5,071 nucleotides of DNA from Candidatus Omnitrophota bacterium (GTDB lineage Bacteria > Omnitrophota > Gorgyraeia > 2-02-FULL-51-18), in contig JAHFFM010000146.1 in NCBI GenBank assembly GCA_023247935.1, positions 1 through 5,071 of the forward strand, given 5' to 3'. The notes beneath the pieces are model-generated. The model was not told the origin of the DNA. It saw only the letters and a list, made by a program, of their open reading frames with translations, and made no database searches. The first letter of the stretch is position 1, and the number at the start of each line of letters is the position of its first letter. The position numbers and the translations under genes are program-made. Shown here piece after piece: positions 4,994 through 5,071 of this stretch.

Positions 4994-5071
4994 TTATTTT
5001 CCTCTTACTGGTTTCACAAATTTTTCAAAAATATCTTTTCCGCTGCCATTTTCCGGAATGTTGCTTTTGGC
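4994..5071 (-). CDS. 3' end of an unidentified gene upstream of ychF
   Basis: The minus strand is open from the right edge to a TAA at 4994-4996, giving 25 residues ending in DIFEKFVKPVRGK. The stop is one base from the ychF ATG, and the ychF ribosome binding site lies in the last codons; this spacing is typical of an operon. In many bacteria the gene before ychF is pth (peptidyl-tRNA hydrolase), but the lysine-rich tail seen here is not diagnostic. An open frame this short could occur by chance, so the call rests mainly on the spacing. Confidence 0.5.
   Translation of the reverse strand, partial: AKSNIPENGSGKDIFEKFVKPVRGK

Overview
The window looks like part of a bacterial chromosome, roughly half GC by eye. 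The organism is probably a diderm (Gram-negative type): one gene encodes a lipoprotein with a clear lipobox, and another encodes a protein with a Sec signal peptide. Nothing here fixes the phylum. The mix of a LacD-type aldolase, a J-domain protein and a cupredoxin lipoprotein would suit an uncultured candidate phylum, but that is a guess.

Every convincing gene lies on the minus strand, so the window reads from right to left. At the right edge are the last 25 codons of an unidentified gene (4994-5071). It is followed after one base by ychF (3895-4992), a universally conserved P-loop ATPase of the Obg family. A 98-bp gap follows, with a good sigma70-type promoter (-35 TTGACG, -10 TACAAT, 16-bp spacer), a perfect 24-bp palindrome and a strong Shine-Dalgarno. 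These lead into a LacD-family class I aldolase that starts at GTG (2753-3796). Next is a 108-bp spacer with interleaved G-rich/C-rich inverted repeats. After it come a J-domain co-chaperone with one C-terminal domain (1997-2644) and, 10 bp later, a cupredoxin-like lipoprotein (1195-1986). A 160-bp palindromic element (1018-1177) fills almost the whole gap before a zinc-ribbon/CPBP membrane protease gene (126-1004). The CPBP gene overlaps by 11 bp the start of a secreted protein that runs off the left edge (1-136).

The tight spacing of X-ychF, dnaJ-like/lipoprotein and CPBP/secreted protein suggests co-transcribed blocks. The promoter at 3871-3898 probably drives the aldolase and possibly the genes after it. 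The right-hand genes are housekeeping (YchF, a sugar-bisphosphate aldolase, a J-protein). The left-hand genes act at or beyond the membrane (copper-type lipoprotein, CPBP protease, signal-peptide protein).

I see no complete new defence or mobile system. The parts most worth a second look are non-coding: the 160-bp palindromic element, the palindrome in the aldolase leader, and the interleaved G/C-rich repeats before the J-protein. No tRNA, rRNA, CRISPR array or transposase gene was seen.
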